Shown here: piece by piece, positions 54,431 to 64,000 of the stretch
Position numbering within the stretch: the first letter of the stretch is position 1
How the letters are laid out: each line of letters opens with the position of its first letter
Source: Dryomyza anilis
Lineage: Eukaryota; Arthropoda; Insecta; Diptera; Dryomyzidae
Direction: 5' to 3'
Length of the DNA: 64,000 bases
Assembly (NCBI GenBank): GCA_951804985.1
Contig: OX638136.1
Span: 9,613,852-9,677,851, forward strand
Notes under the pieces: model-generated
The model's database searches: none
The model's input: only the letters and a program-made list of their open reading frames with translations
Told to the model about the DNA's origin: nothing
Made by a program: the position numbers and the translations under genes

Positions 54431-55764
54431 CGAGGGCTGGCGGCCCCGAACACAGCTCCCCGTATCCAGCAGTAGCGCTGAAACAGGAGGCGACTCGTAT
54501 TGTGGCAACAATTGCCATTGACAACGAGTTGGCGGTCGCAACGGTCGACACAGGCGCAACACGGAATTTTGTGAGCGAAGTCTGCGCTCAGATGATTCGT
54601 ACACCATTTAATTGCAGAAGCACGGATGTCAGGGTGAGCATGGCGGATCGTGCAACTAGGCACGTTAAGGAGGAGATACTAGTGATCGGCAGACTCGGGG
54701 ACAGGGAGTGCCCTTTGACACTGCTGGTGCTACCCACAGTGGTCGACCACATCATCCTCGGGATGGATTTTTTACAGCTGGCAGGCGCCACTTTGAGTTG
54801 CAGTGGACAGAGTGTCACCTTGGGAGAAGTTGCGCAGCAACCAAAACGGCAGCCGGTGTGCACAGTGGTGCGACCGAACTCTCGCAGCGAACAAGAAATA
54901 ATTGATCAATTTCTAAAGGATGAACTTGGGAAGTTTGTGAGTAATGGGGGGACAACTGACCTCACCACTCACAGGATAATAATGAAGGATGATCGCCCCC
55001 TTAAGCAGCGCTATTTTCCTAAGAATCCAGCGATGCAGGCGATTATCAACGAGGAAGTCGACGCGCTCATCGCGAAGGGGTGCATAGAGCCGTTAAGAAG
55101 CCCCCACAGTGCGCCTATCGTCTTGGTCAAGAAGAAGACGGGACAGTGGCGGCTATGCATCGACTACCGGCAGTTGACCTCGCATTCAGTGCCGGACGCA
55201 TACCCATTACCTCGCATTCACCACATATTAGATCGATTGAGGAATGCTAAATTCATTAGCAGTTTGGATTTAAAGAATGGGTATTGGCAGATCCCTATGG
55301 ACGAGGACAGCAAGAAGCTCACCGCATTTATAGTGCCTGGCCGAGGGCTGTACCAATGGCGGGTGATACCCTTTGGGCTACATTCAGCCCCGGCAACATT
55401 ATAGCGCGCACTAGACCGAGTGATAGGACCGGACATGGAGCCGCATGCGTTCGCCTATCTAGACGACATCATCGTCACCGGAACCACTCTCGAGGAGCAT
55501 ATGACGAATCTCAAGGAAGTTTTCAGACGGCTGAGACGGGCCAAGCTGCAACTCAATATAGAAAAATGCGATTTTTTTAAGCCGGAGATCAGGTATCTTG
55601 GGCATATGGTGAGCAACCAAGGTATCCATACGGACCCGGACAAGATTGCTGCCATTCAGGAGTTACGACCACCGACCAATGTACGAGAGCTACGCCAATG
55701 CCTGGGCATCGCCTCATGGTACCGGAGGTTTGTACCAGAATTTCCGATGTTGTGCAACCGCTGA
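54431..55764 (+). pseudogene. G protease and reverse transcriptase, one internal stop
   Basis: Open at 54346-55404: protease with VDTGATRNFVS (catalytic DTGA) and HIILGMDFL; RT with SPHSAPIVLVKKKTG, CIDYRQL, PLPRIHHILD, SSLDLKNGYWQ, FGLHSAPATL. A TAG at 55402-55404 interrupts RT before the active site. The frame then continues with AYLDDIIVTG (catalytic YLDD) and the thumb (CLGIASWYRRFVPEF), and shifts near 55745. Confidence 0.85.
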
Positions 55765-56615
55765 CCAAACCGCTGAAAAAGGGGAAGCATTTCAGTTGGT
55801 CAGATGAACAGCAGTTGGCGTTTGATCAGTTAAAAGTTATGCTAACTGAGGCACCAGTGCTAGGTTGCCAAGACTTTACTAAAAAGTTCACGCTGCAGAC
55901 GGACGCCAGCAATTACGGATTAGGAGCAGTGCTGACGCAAGACATTGATGGCCTGGAGCGTATCATTGCATACGCAAGCCGCTGGTTAAACGAGGCAGAA
56001 GAAAATTACTCGCCAACGGAGAAGGAGTGCCTAGCCGTCGTATGGGGAATTAGGAAAATGCGGCCTTACCTGGAAGGATATCGGTTCCTGGTCTTCACCG
56101 ACCATTTGTCCCTGAAATGGTTGAACTCCATTGAGAGCCCTTCAGGGCGGATCGCGCGCTGGGCACTGGAGCTACAGCAGCACACATTCGACATCCAGTA
56201 CCGCAAAGGGAAGCTGAATGTTGTGGCTGACGCATTGTCTAGGCAACCAATGGAAACGTTGATGAAGACCAGAGAGGAGGCACTAGCTGAAGATCGTTGT
56301 CCATGGACGGACAGACGAATAATCGAGGTAGGAGAACAACCAGAGGAGTTACCCGACTATGCCATTGAAGATGGTAATCTATACAGGCATCTACCGCAAC
56401 ACAGCGAGAGAGTAGCTTGGAAGCTATGCGTCCCTACACCACGACACGCGCAAGTGATGCGCGAAAATCACGATGTCGCCACCGCTGGACACATGGGTGT
56501 CCGCAAGACTATCGCTCGGGTAGCAAAGCGATATTTCTGGCCAGGCATGAGTCGGACAATACGAAGGTACGTGCGCAACTGTGAGTCATGCCAGAAATTC
56601 AAGGCGTCACAATAA
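55750..56615 (+). pseudogene. G RNase H and integrase zinc finger
   Basis: RNase H residues are visible (LQTDASNYGLGAVLTQ, EKECLAVVWG, FTDHLSLKWL), then ADALSRQP and the HHCC finger (His in ENHDVATAGHMGV, CESC). A TAA at 56613-56615 separates it from the integrase core. Confidence 0.85.
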
Positions 56616-56630
56616 AAACCTGCGGGTAAA

Positions 56631-57422
56631 ATGTTAACGAAAATTGCACAAGAGCCATGGTCTTGGTTATGTACGGATTTCGTGGGTCCCCTTCAGCGAT
56701 CCAAACACGGAAACACGATGCTGTTAGTTTTCTTCGACAAATTCTCGAAGTGGACCGAAATGGTGCCATTAAGTAAGGCAATGGCTAACAGCTTACAGAA
56801 GGCGTTCCGGGAGCGTATTTTGGTGAGATACTGCGTCCCTAAGGTGCTCATTACTGACAATGGAGCACAATTCACCAGCAAGGCGTTCGGGCGATTTCTT
56901 CAAAATATGGGCGTGAGGCAACATTTCACAGCTCCGAACACACCCCAGGAAAACCCTACAGAGAAGGCGAACAGGACTCTAAAGACAATCATAGCGCAGT
57001 TGGCAGGACACCGACAGAACCGATGGGACGAGCAGTTGCCAGAAATTGCGTTGGCATTTAATACAAGTGTGTCGGAGACTACAAGCTACAGTCCGGCATA
57101 TTTAACTCAAGGACAGGAGCCACGACTCCCGAAGGCACTTTATGACGAGGTCACGATAGTCACAGGCGCTGAGGCGCAGACGCCGAATGAACGGGCAACG
57201 GAGCTACGAGAAATATTTGTGATAGTGAAGCGGCAGTTGGCGCGGGCTGCGCAGGATCAAGCACGTCACTACAATATACAACGGCGGGCATGGAAACCAG
57301 AAGTGGGCGAGCTGGTACTTGTTAAGCAGCACCACCTGTCGAAGCAGCTGATGGATTTGCGGCAAAATTGGCACCGAAATTCGACGGGCCGTATCGATTT
57401 ATCAACTTTGACTCGCCTGTAA
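56631..57422 (+). CDS. G integrase core
   Basis: 263 codons. Asp in CTDFVGPL, Asp in [10 protein letters not shown] and Glu in PTEKANRTL make up the DDE triad; the C-terminal part has [14 protein letters not shown] frameshift near 57350 removes the last part of the C-terminal domain (GPYRF-like in another frame). Without its own start it is a piece of the Pol polyprotein. Confidence 0.85.
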   Translation: MLTKIAQEPWSWLCTDFVGPLQRSKHGNTMLLVFFDKFSKWTEMVPLSKAMANSLQKAFRERILVRYCVPKVLITDNGAQFTSKAFGRFLQNMGVRQHFTAPNTPQENPTEKANRTLKTIIAQLAGHRQNRWDEQLPEIALAFNTSVSETTSYSPAYLTQGQEPRLPKALYDEVTIVTGAEAQTPNERATELREIFVIVKRQLARAAQDQARHYNIQRRAWKPEVGELVLVKQHHLSKQLMDLRQNWHRNSTGRIDLSTLTRL

Positions 57423-58500
57423 TCGTCAGAGTGACATGACAGGGGCAATCAAATACACGAGCAGTGTATGTAGGCGAACTGAAGCAGTTTCATCAGGATG
57501 GCGACGATGAACGAGGCAGAGTGGCACAAGTTGCAACGGCAGTGACTGCAACACGAAGGCGATAACAACACGTGGGGCCACAAAGACACAGTACACACAA
57601 CGACAGCGATAAAGATTTAAAAATTTCTAACCCATTTCGAGTCCCGACGCCACCAGGAGTAACAATTCCAGTACGTTGTTATCCAGGAAAACAACCCCGC
57701 GGGGGAGATATTCGGAAAACGAGCATGACAAATCAGGGGCTATCGCAAAATAAACGCTCGATGGAGCAAGATCGCGTGAAATTACACAAAACCAACGATC
57801 GATGGAGCTTGATCGCGATTAAAATCAACGCTCGATTCAGCATCAATCACATGATCGCGTGAAATTACCTTCGTGTCGCGCACAAAATCAACGCTCGATG
57901 CAGCATAAATCACATGATCGCGTGAAATTAAATTCGTGTCGCGCACAAAATCAACGCTCGATGGCTCATAATCGCGTAAAATTTATACGCCAAGGGGCAC
58001 AGAAGACAGGAAATACGTGGAATGCCACGGGCACCGAAAATGGCAACAGCAAAATCACTACGCATGCGGCGAAACAACAAAAATCATTGCAAGAGAGAAT
58101 CTACACTCGCGGTACGAATACAAAAACCCAACCCCGGTATGTGCAAACAGAAAGAGAGCCTCGCACAGAGAGCGCGAATAACCAATGCGGTCCACGGCGA
58201 CGCACAAGCGCTCTGAGAGAGCGAAACACAATGCGCACACACAAACACGATTGGTGTGTGTGAGGTTCGTGCGTAGTCGATTTACAATTCGCGGAATTTG
58301 GCGCAGCAATTCGCGAAGCAACAAGTGTGGGGCACGACGGAACCAACGCACGACGAGGATCGACATTAGTTACGCGATAGTCAACGCACACGCACGTGCA
58401 GTGCGCCAATAAAATAGAAGTAAAAGATTTTTGGAGCTGTTAAGTTTTATAAAAAAAGGCATCTGAGAATGAGTCATCGCAGGATTACTGCAATGGAGCA
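57423..58500 (+). other. G 3' region after pol, repeats at 57745-57995
   Basis: No convincing gene. 57745-57995 holds five imperfect units around AAAATCAACGCTCGATG...ATGATCGCGTGAAATTA, the last three with a spacing of 59 bp. Several overlapping open frames exist because the DNA is GC-richer, but none shows a known domain. Confidence 0.55.
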
Positions 58501-58831
58501 GGACACAGGCGACTACCGCCTTCAATTGTTGGCGACACTTCGTCATGCTCCATCAACGCACCACTATTGAGCCTTGAAGACGCAGGTGGCTTGAACGAAA
58601 GCAGTCGCCAGGAACTCTAGCGATGCATGGTAGAGGAGAGCAACCTTCCAGCAGAACCGGTGGTAGCGCCATACGAGGTAGAGGCAGGAGTCAACAAAGA
58701 GGAGCAGGCATGCAAGCGGTTCAGATCTGACCAGCAGACGGACCAGGTTACTCAGGCACCAGGGGCGCCACACACAACGCTAGTGGAACTGAGCGTGACG
58801 AGACCCGTCGCGCGGCACCAACGAATCAGGA

Positions 58832-59104
58832 ATGGGGAGAGCACAAGGCGTCGAACCACGCACCACAGGCCCGTGCATCCTGATTATGGATTCACTGGCA
58901 ACCCGGACCCGTCGCCACGTGTCTGTGTGGTTGCGTGAATTTTTGACGGCAGTTTCACGTAAAGATGGCGACGTTGAGTTTACACAAATCAACACGCCTT
59001 ACTACGAGGTCAGCGTCCCGCAGCAGCCGAATCTTTATGATTGCGGCATCTACTTGCTACAGAACGTTGAGTGTCTGCGACGAGACCCACATCGCATTGA
59101 GTAA
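58832..59104 (+). pseudogene. Ulp1/SENP-like (peptidase C48) C-terminal fragment in element G
   Basis: 90 codons from ATG at 58832. ILIMDSL (Asp at residue 20), VPQQPN (Gln at 64-65) and LYDCGIYLLQ (Cys at 71) are the Asp, oxyanion Gln and nucleophile Cys motifs of SUMO-type proteases of family C48, in the right order and spacing. The N-terminal half with the catalytic His is not seen, so the domain is incomplete. The frame ends HRIE-stop, and these last codons lie within 3' LTR homology (from 59088). It lies where gypsy elements carry a third ORF. Host gene capture or a stable ORF3 of this family are both possible. Confidence 0.7.
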
Positions 59105-59346
59105 GTCTGGTTGAAACACATATTCCAGCGAGAACGAGCGAGGAGCGTCGAGTGCATCAGGCAGGACGCTGCCTCATAATAATAGAATGAATTTAATAAA
59201 GATATATTGAAATTATAACCACTTCGCGTACGGCGTATTTATTTGGTGCTGAGGGTTTCCCCTGCAAATATAAATTTTTGTAATGCACGGACTTCTGGAG
59301 CCCGCTAAGCTATCCCAGCTCTGAACCCGGAAACCGGACCGTCACA
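59088..59346 (+). repeat. G 3' LTR remnant (last 259 bp)
   Basis: Aligns without gaps to 52174-52432 with about ten changes and ends CCGTCACA next to the target duplication. The first 609 bp of the LTR and the polypurine tract are missing. Confidence 0.88.
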
Positions 59347-59350
59347 ATAT

Positions 59351-59516
59351 TTAAAGGTGGCTACATTAGATTCAGTTCAATACAACATAAGACAAGCATA
59401 TCAAGGTGTAGGGGAAAGTTTAAGGGCGTTTGCAAGGCGTTTAGAAGTATTGCAGTCGAACGCAAACGACATAGCCGATACAATGTATAAAAAGAAAACC
59501 TGCCAACGGACATTTT
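59351..59516 (+). pseudogene. gag: P3 gag continuation after element G
   Basis: Continues the frame LDSVQYNIRQAYQG...ANDIADTMYKKK, then shifts and stops matching at about 59516 within the codons equivalent to LPTDIFN of P1. Confidence 0.82.
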
Positions 59517-59660
59517 TAGGTGATAAAATAGGGACTTTAACATTGGCGCAGCCGGTTTTAGAACCAAAAACAACCGCTCTAGATGGAAGATAGAAAAATT
59601 TTAAATATGTTTTTAAAATAAATAGTCAATAATTTAAGTAAAATCTAATTTTGGTAATTT
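59517..59660 (+). repeat. LTR end and primer site of another element
   Basis: GACTTTAACA followed by T and TGGCGCAGCCGGTTTTAG (59546-59563), a third example of the tRNA-Ser-type site, with only a few dozen bases of LTR left. A short leader follows. Confidence 0.55.
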
Positions 59661-59667
59661 AAAAAAT

Positions 59668-60350
59668 TTTGTTGGAAATTACGTCGTCCTGGTATCGTCA
59701 GTTCGTACCAGAGTTTTCCGACATTGTCCACCCGCTAACGAATTTGTTGCGCAAAGGTAAACATTTCGTGTGGACAGCGGAGCAGCAGGACGGCTTCGAG
59801 CAGCTGAAGGCGAAGCTGACCCAGGCGCCCGTACAGATTTGCCCCGATTTCGAGAAGCAGTTTACGCTTCAGACCGACGCTAGCAACTACGGATTGGGAG
59901 CCGTTTTGACACAGGACGTTAATAGACAGGAGGAAGTCGTGGCCTACGCCAGCCGACGCCGAGGAGAACAACTCACCGACGGAGAAGGAATGTCTGGCCA
60001 TAGACTGGGGCATCAGGAAGATGTGGCCGTATTTCGAAGGATACCGGTTCAATGTTATCACCGACCACCTTTCGATGAAATGGCTCAATTCAATTGAGAG
60101 TCCGTCGTCGCACTGCCAGGAAAAACCCGCTGGCTAAATGCTCACCCAGATCGCGGAGGAACCTTGGTCATGGCTGTGCGCCTATTTTGTGGGACCCCTT
60201 CCCCGGTCTAAGGTAGATGGAGATGGTGGCACTGCGGCAGGCAACGAGCGAGAGTGTTCAGCGAGCACTACGGGAGCGCATCATAGGACGATACGGCGCA
60301 CATTGGGAAAAAACGACATAAAACGCTGGAAAAAGCTCATAGAATTCAGA
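59668..60350 (+). pseudogene. gypsy RNase H and integrase scraps, related to element G
   Basis: 59669-59960 reads SWYRQFVPEFSDIVHPLTNLLRKGKHF and LQTDASNYGLGAVLTQDV, like G RNase H (about 70 percent by eye). A frameshift follows near 59965. 60138-60215 matches the start of the G integrase core (LTQIAEEPWSWLC, FVGPLPRSK) after a large deletion, then similarity ends. Confidence 0.8.
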
Positions 60351-63300
60351 AATTATGGTACTAATAGTAGAATTTACTAATAGTAGAATTTCAAACCGTG
60401 TTATGATTGGGGACTAGGGTACATACATATGAATTAAAATGCAAGTAATTTGTTTAATTTATATAACAATTAAAAACTTCTATATAGTTTAATTTTTTTG
60501 ATAGTTTAATCTACGATAACCGGCTTCCTACAAAGAGTCCCTTCACAAAATTTCATTTTGTTCTGATCTGTGGTTAGAGAGATATAATTTGTAACTAATA
60601 ATCAGTTTTGACACATTGATGTTTAATACAGTGTCAATATTTTAAATTTGGTCCAAATCGGTTCAGAAGTGACAATGTTATAAAAATTAGCGGCATCTGG
60701 TGGTGAAATTTGAAACTAATTAATTTCTAAATTATATTAAACGTCCTTATATTTTTATCTATTTAATTTAAATTTAATGTTTTAAATTTTGTCCAGATCG
60801 GCTGGGTGGTTACAGAGATATAGACATTCGTCATTTACGCCCCCCTAACGATAGAATTGCGAATTAAAATATAACCCATCATTCCATCCAGATCCTACCG
60901 AATGGTAAAAATTTCAATTTAATCTGATCAGCCGTTTAGACGGAGAAGCTGAACAAACAAACAAAGAGATTTATACATTACAATATTAAAAATTTTAAAA
61001 CAAAAAAGCTCAAATTCCGCAGATACGCGCAGCAATGATTGGTATCATTGGATTCAGTATGGATCATATATTGTGAAAAAAATAGATTGATGTTGAATCC
61101 TCGCGAATCTAAAAAATACATACTATAGAAAATAGTTTTTTTTTTGTTTTTTTACCTAAAATTACCCAATTTTAATTAAATATTACGTTTCATGTAATGA
61201 GGCCATACTAATTCTTAGCACACCAAATTGTAGCTTACTTGTAATTACTTGTTTTATAGAAAAAATATTATTTGATTTCATGTGTATTTATGAATTTTAT
61301 GATGATTTTCGTAGAGCCTTTAATATGTTGCAATAAAATTAAAAAAATATATTAAAAATCAACAACTTTAGACAGCAACAACAAAGAGACGGATTGGACG
61401 AGTGTCATAAAAGTACTGTTGTTATATCACTTAATATGTTCGTATTCAAATAAAAGAATAAAAAGTACAATTCCCGTAAGTTTTTGTTTCTTGCAAATGC
61501 GAGTGTTTTATACTATTTTTCCCAATGTGCGGCGTCCTGTAATGAACACGATGCCAACTTTTCAGTTACAAATTACTCACAATATAATTGCATGTAAATC
61601 TGGTTAGATGTTACAAAAGTTGAAGATGTCGGCGGGAGCCGTCTCTGCCACTAGCAAACAGTCATTGGGGGGTACTTGACACTTCAACCTACCAGCAAAT
61701 CGATACATAATTTTTTATTACAGACTCCCAAAATTAACACTAAATAACTAAATAGACCAGCATAACCATATCCTAAACAATGCCCCATATGGCCATAAAA
61801 AAAACAAAACAAATGTATCAATCAATCACAATCTATATTAACATATCTCAAAATTGTTAACTGAGATATTCGCATCATAACCCTCCCTACCTTGCGTATA
61901 ATATTATATGACCCCAAAAATAAAATAAGTTACGTATATCCCATCATATCACACTAAGGAAAACTAAAAATTTTACTCAATCATGTTAAAGTGTTTTCTT
62001 CATTTTAAACAAGGGAACATGATGGAAGTCAGCACCAAATGCATATTTATTAAGCATATATTATTTCTTATAAATCTTAAAATTCATTATTAAGTTTAAT
62101 TAAAGTATGTTATTTTATTCATTTTATATAACGTAGTATTTTTTCATTTTCAATTGCATTATTATTATAATATTATTGTGGTATAAGTAGTATATTTATG
62201 TGTCAATGTTGATTGGTTACTTTATTTAGGATTAGGTTGAAAATTTATTTTAGTAGTAATAATGTGATTGTTTATTTTAACACTATTTAAGAATAAGTAC
62301 CAACATTATTTTAATAGCATCTAATTTGCATGTATATTTTAACATTATTTAAGTTTAGGTAGTAACGTTATCGTTTGTAGTATAAATTAAGCATATTGAT
62401 TTGAAACTTTATTCCAAATTATGTAGAAAATTTGTTTTAAGTATCTAAGTAATAGATAATATTAGTAAAAAAAAAATATGTTGCAGGTATATTTGTAACC
62501 TAATTTATAATTAATTAATTTTTAGTTGCTAGATTCTAACAACCGATTTATTTTATTATTATTTATGTAGTGGGTTTAGGTTGTAGAAAAAAGTAGTATT
62601 CATTTTAATTGTATATGGTATATAGTAGTAGTATAAAAGTGGTTATCAAAAAATGTATGTAGAATTCATATTATTAATTCAGAAATAAATCTGGTGTTTA
62701 ATTAACTTCGAAGTGATCAGCAAAAATAATTTTCAATTTTAATAACTTTACCATAGAATTTATTTAAACGCAAAAATAATCATGACTTTTTATTTTTCAA
62801 TAGCATTAGCATGTACGAAAAAATCCAAATGTCATGGCAACCCGAAACAAAAACAATTATAATCATGAGAGTACATTTGGTTAATAGAAACTACAACACT
62901 GAAAAGTCTCAACTTCTGCAAATGAGAGTGAGCGAGTACTCATAAAAAATGTACATGTTATTTTTGTATTTGTTTCAGATCTCTTTGATTAAAAAAAACG
63001 TTATGTTCTATGCTTTCTTCTTTTCGTTTTTTTTTTTTATTCACTAATATTTAACTCATTATTATGTAAAATTTAACTTTACTTCTAGTCAACAAAAAAT
63101 CTCTAAATTAAAAGAAAAACAAAATCATATAAAAACCAATTTTTATACTCACTTTGTTTGCTTGACGATCGTTGAAGGCCTCCATTGATGATGAGCTGTT
63201 GAGTCAAATATTATTGATATGCGTCGTAATTATATTATTTTTTAAAATATTGATTGAGCAGGATATTTTAAGGCACATCTTGACTCTTTGGTAGTAGTAT

Positions 63301-63674
63301 TTACCAACACTACAACATGTAATCAATTTTTTTTTGTTTGTTTTTTGTTTTACTTTTTAATTTAAACCATTATTTATATATATATATTTTTTTTTCTTTA
63401 TTCAATCTAAAGAAAACCAAATTTTGCTACCACTTTTTGTTGTTGTTTTTACTCACTTTTCACAATTACTTCTTATATGCATGCACCTTTTTCTATATTT
63501 CTTTTCACTCTGTACTTTTATACCATCATTATTATTATTTTTTTTTCCAATTATTTTTCTTTTTATATTTTTCTTAAACTTATTTGCTTTTGCTATATTT
63601 AATTTTTGTATACTTTAACTTGGACATTATGTATATTTATGAGGGTTTGAACATTACATACTTGTGTTGTTGTT
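60351..63674. other. AT-rich DNA without recognised genes
   Basis: I see no supported gene. There is a direct repeat TAATAGTAGAATTT (60362-60390). 60550-60990 has features of a decayed repeat (CAGATCCTACCGAATGG, CAATTTAATCTGATCAG, ending AACAAACAAACAAAGAG), possibly a LINE 3' end. 62220-62400 has imperfect repeats of TATTTTAACA(T/C)TATTTAAG. 63300-63620 is T-rich. The frames here are AT-run artefacts. Confidence 0.5.
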
Positions 63675-64000
63675 TTTATACCCTACACTAAGAGTGAAAG
63701 GGTATATTCAGTTTGGTACGCCGTTTGTAACACCCAGAAGGAAGCATCTCCGGTATGGACAAGTATATATATTCTTGATCAGCATGACCTCCTGAGTCGA
63801 TTTAGCGATGTCCGTCTGTCCGTCTGTCTGTCCGTCTGTCTGTCCGTCTGTCTGTCCCTACTACTTTTAAAATTGAAGAGCTAGATAAATGAAACTTATA
63901 ACTTAGATTACTAATATACCTACGCTGTATGTGCGAAAAAATTGGCGAGATCGGTCCATTGTGACCTATGATCCGACCACTTATGTTCAAATACCTCATA
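63675..64000 (-). mobile_element. mini-me-like element with (GTCY)n, partial
   Basis: Reverse of 8880-9200 with high similarity: TATACCCTACACTAAGAGTG at the left, AAGTATATATATTCTTGATCAGCAT, then about 50 bp of GTCC/GTCT tetranucleotide repeats (63809-63857), then GGACCGATCTCGCC in reverse. The tract is longer than in the LTR copies. It runs off the right edge. Confidence 0.78.

Larger units (their letters stand above)
51561..59350 (+). mobile_element. element G, gypsy-type LTR retrotransposon with target duplication
   Basis: The 4-bp ATAT at 51561-51564 is repeated at 59347-59350, and the uninterrupted sequence is seen in P1 at 10702. The element body is 51565-59346: LTR starting TGTGACGG, primer site, gag, PR, RT, RNase H, INT, a long 3' region with a Ulp1-like fragment, and a 259-bp remnant of the 3' LTR ending CCGTCACA. 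It is inserted in P3 gag in the same orientation. Confidence 0.9.

Noticed and set aside
57572..58412. Several overlapping open frames after G integrase
   Set aside because: No domain, inconsistent frames, and internal repeats; open because of base composition.
63338..63618. Phe/Leu/Tyr-rich frames
   Set aside because: Translation of T-rich low-complexity DNA; no start context or domain.
63809..63857. (GTCY)n tract as a free-standing microsatellite or CRISPR-like array
   Set aside because: It is embedded in a mini-me-like element; units are 4 bp without spacers.

Overview
The window is a nest of retroelements from a fly genome; no ordinary host locus with a recognisable product is visible. 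A dipteran host (schizophoran fly, possibly tephritid or muscoid) is inferred from three things: errantivirus-type LTR retroelements (gypsy/17.6/297-like, tRNA-Ser-type primer site, F-protein-like env), short elements carrying (GTCY)n and the GATCAAGAATATATA core that look like dipteran mini-me repeats, and AT-rich spacers.

Layout. (1) 1-4761: minus-strand Ty3/gypsy element E1, running off the left edge, with a tRNA-Leu primer site, a SAP-domain Gag, and a tandem duplication of its 5' end (LTR-B, gag fragment, LTR-C). (2) 4762-19283: plus-strand errantiviruses of lineage P. The env of one copy (P0) is followed by an LTR that also serves as the 5' LTR of the next copy (P1: gag, NC, PR, RT, INT). 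Between INT and env of P1 lies an unexpected antisense, two-exon, GC-richer gene (16151-17105, predicted 272 aa) with TATA box, in-phase GT-AG intron and poly(A) signal. (3) 19284-47721: minus-strand tandem array of a sister lineage M (M1, M2, M3; LTR-M1-LTR-M2-[LINE]-M3-LTR). All three copies share the same disabling frameshifts. M1 carries a tRNA-derived SINE; a LINE with an intact endonuclease/RT ORF sits where M2 and M3 are joined. (4) 47722-51564: a second P env tail, a damaged P LTR with its own mini-me insertion, and the start of another P gag. (5) 51565-59346: a gypsy element G inserted into that gag with a perfect 4-bp target duplication; it carries a Ulp1/SENP-like cysteine protease fragment after pol. 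(6) 59347-60400: the rest of the P gag plus scraps of other LTR elements. (7) 60400-63660: AT-rich DNA without recognised genes, then a mini-me copy to the right edge.

How the parts relate. P and M are sister errantivirus lineages: homologous Gag, NC, Pol, LTR ends (TGTTG...CAACA), and conserved non-coding blocks between INT and env. M has no recognisable env. P1 keeps an env reading frame with a furin-like site but is broken elsewhere. The point where lineage P differs from M is the antisense gene segment between INT and env, bracketed by copies of an errantiviral intergenic motif. The same flank occurs at 4762, where the LTR of E1 abuts the sequence exactly inside the TATA box, so a second copy of the antisense gene is predicted left of the window. 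Dense nesting, shared LTRs and many broken frames suggest heterochromatin or a transposon-rich piRNA-source region; that is inference.
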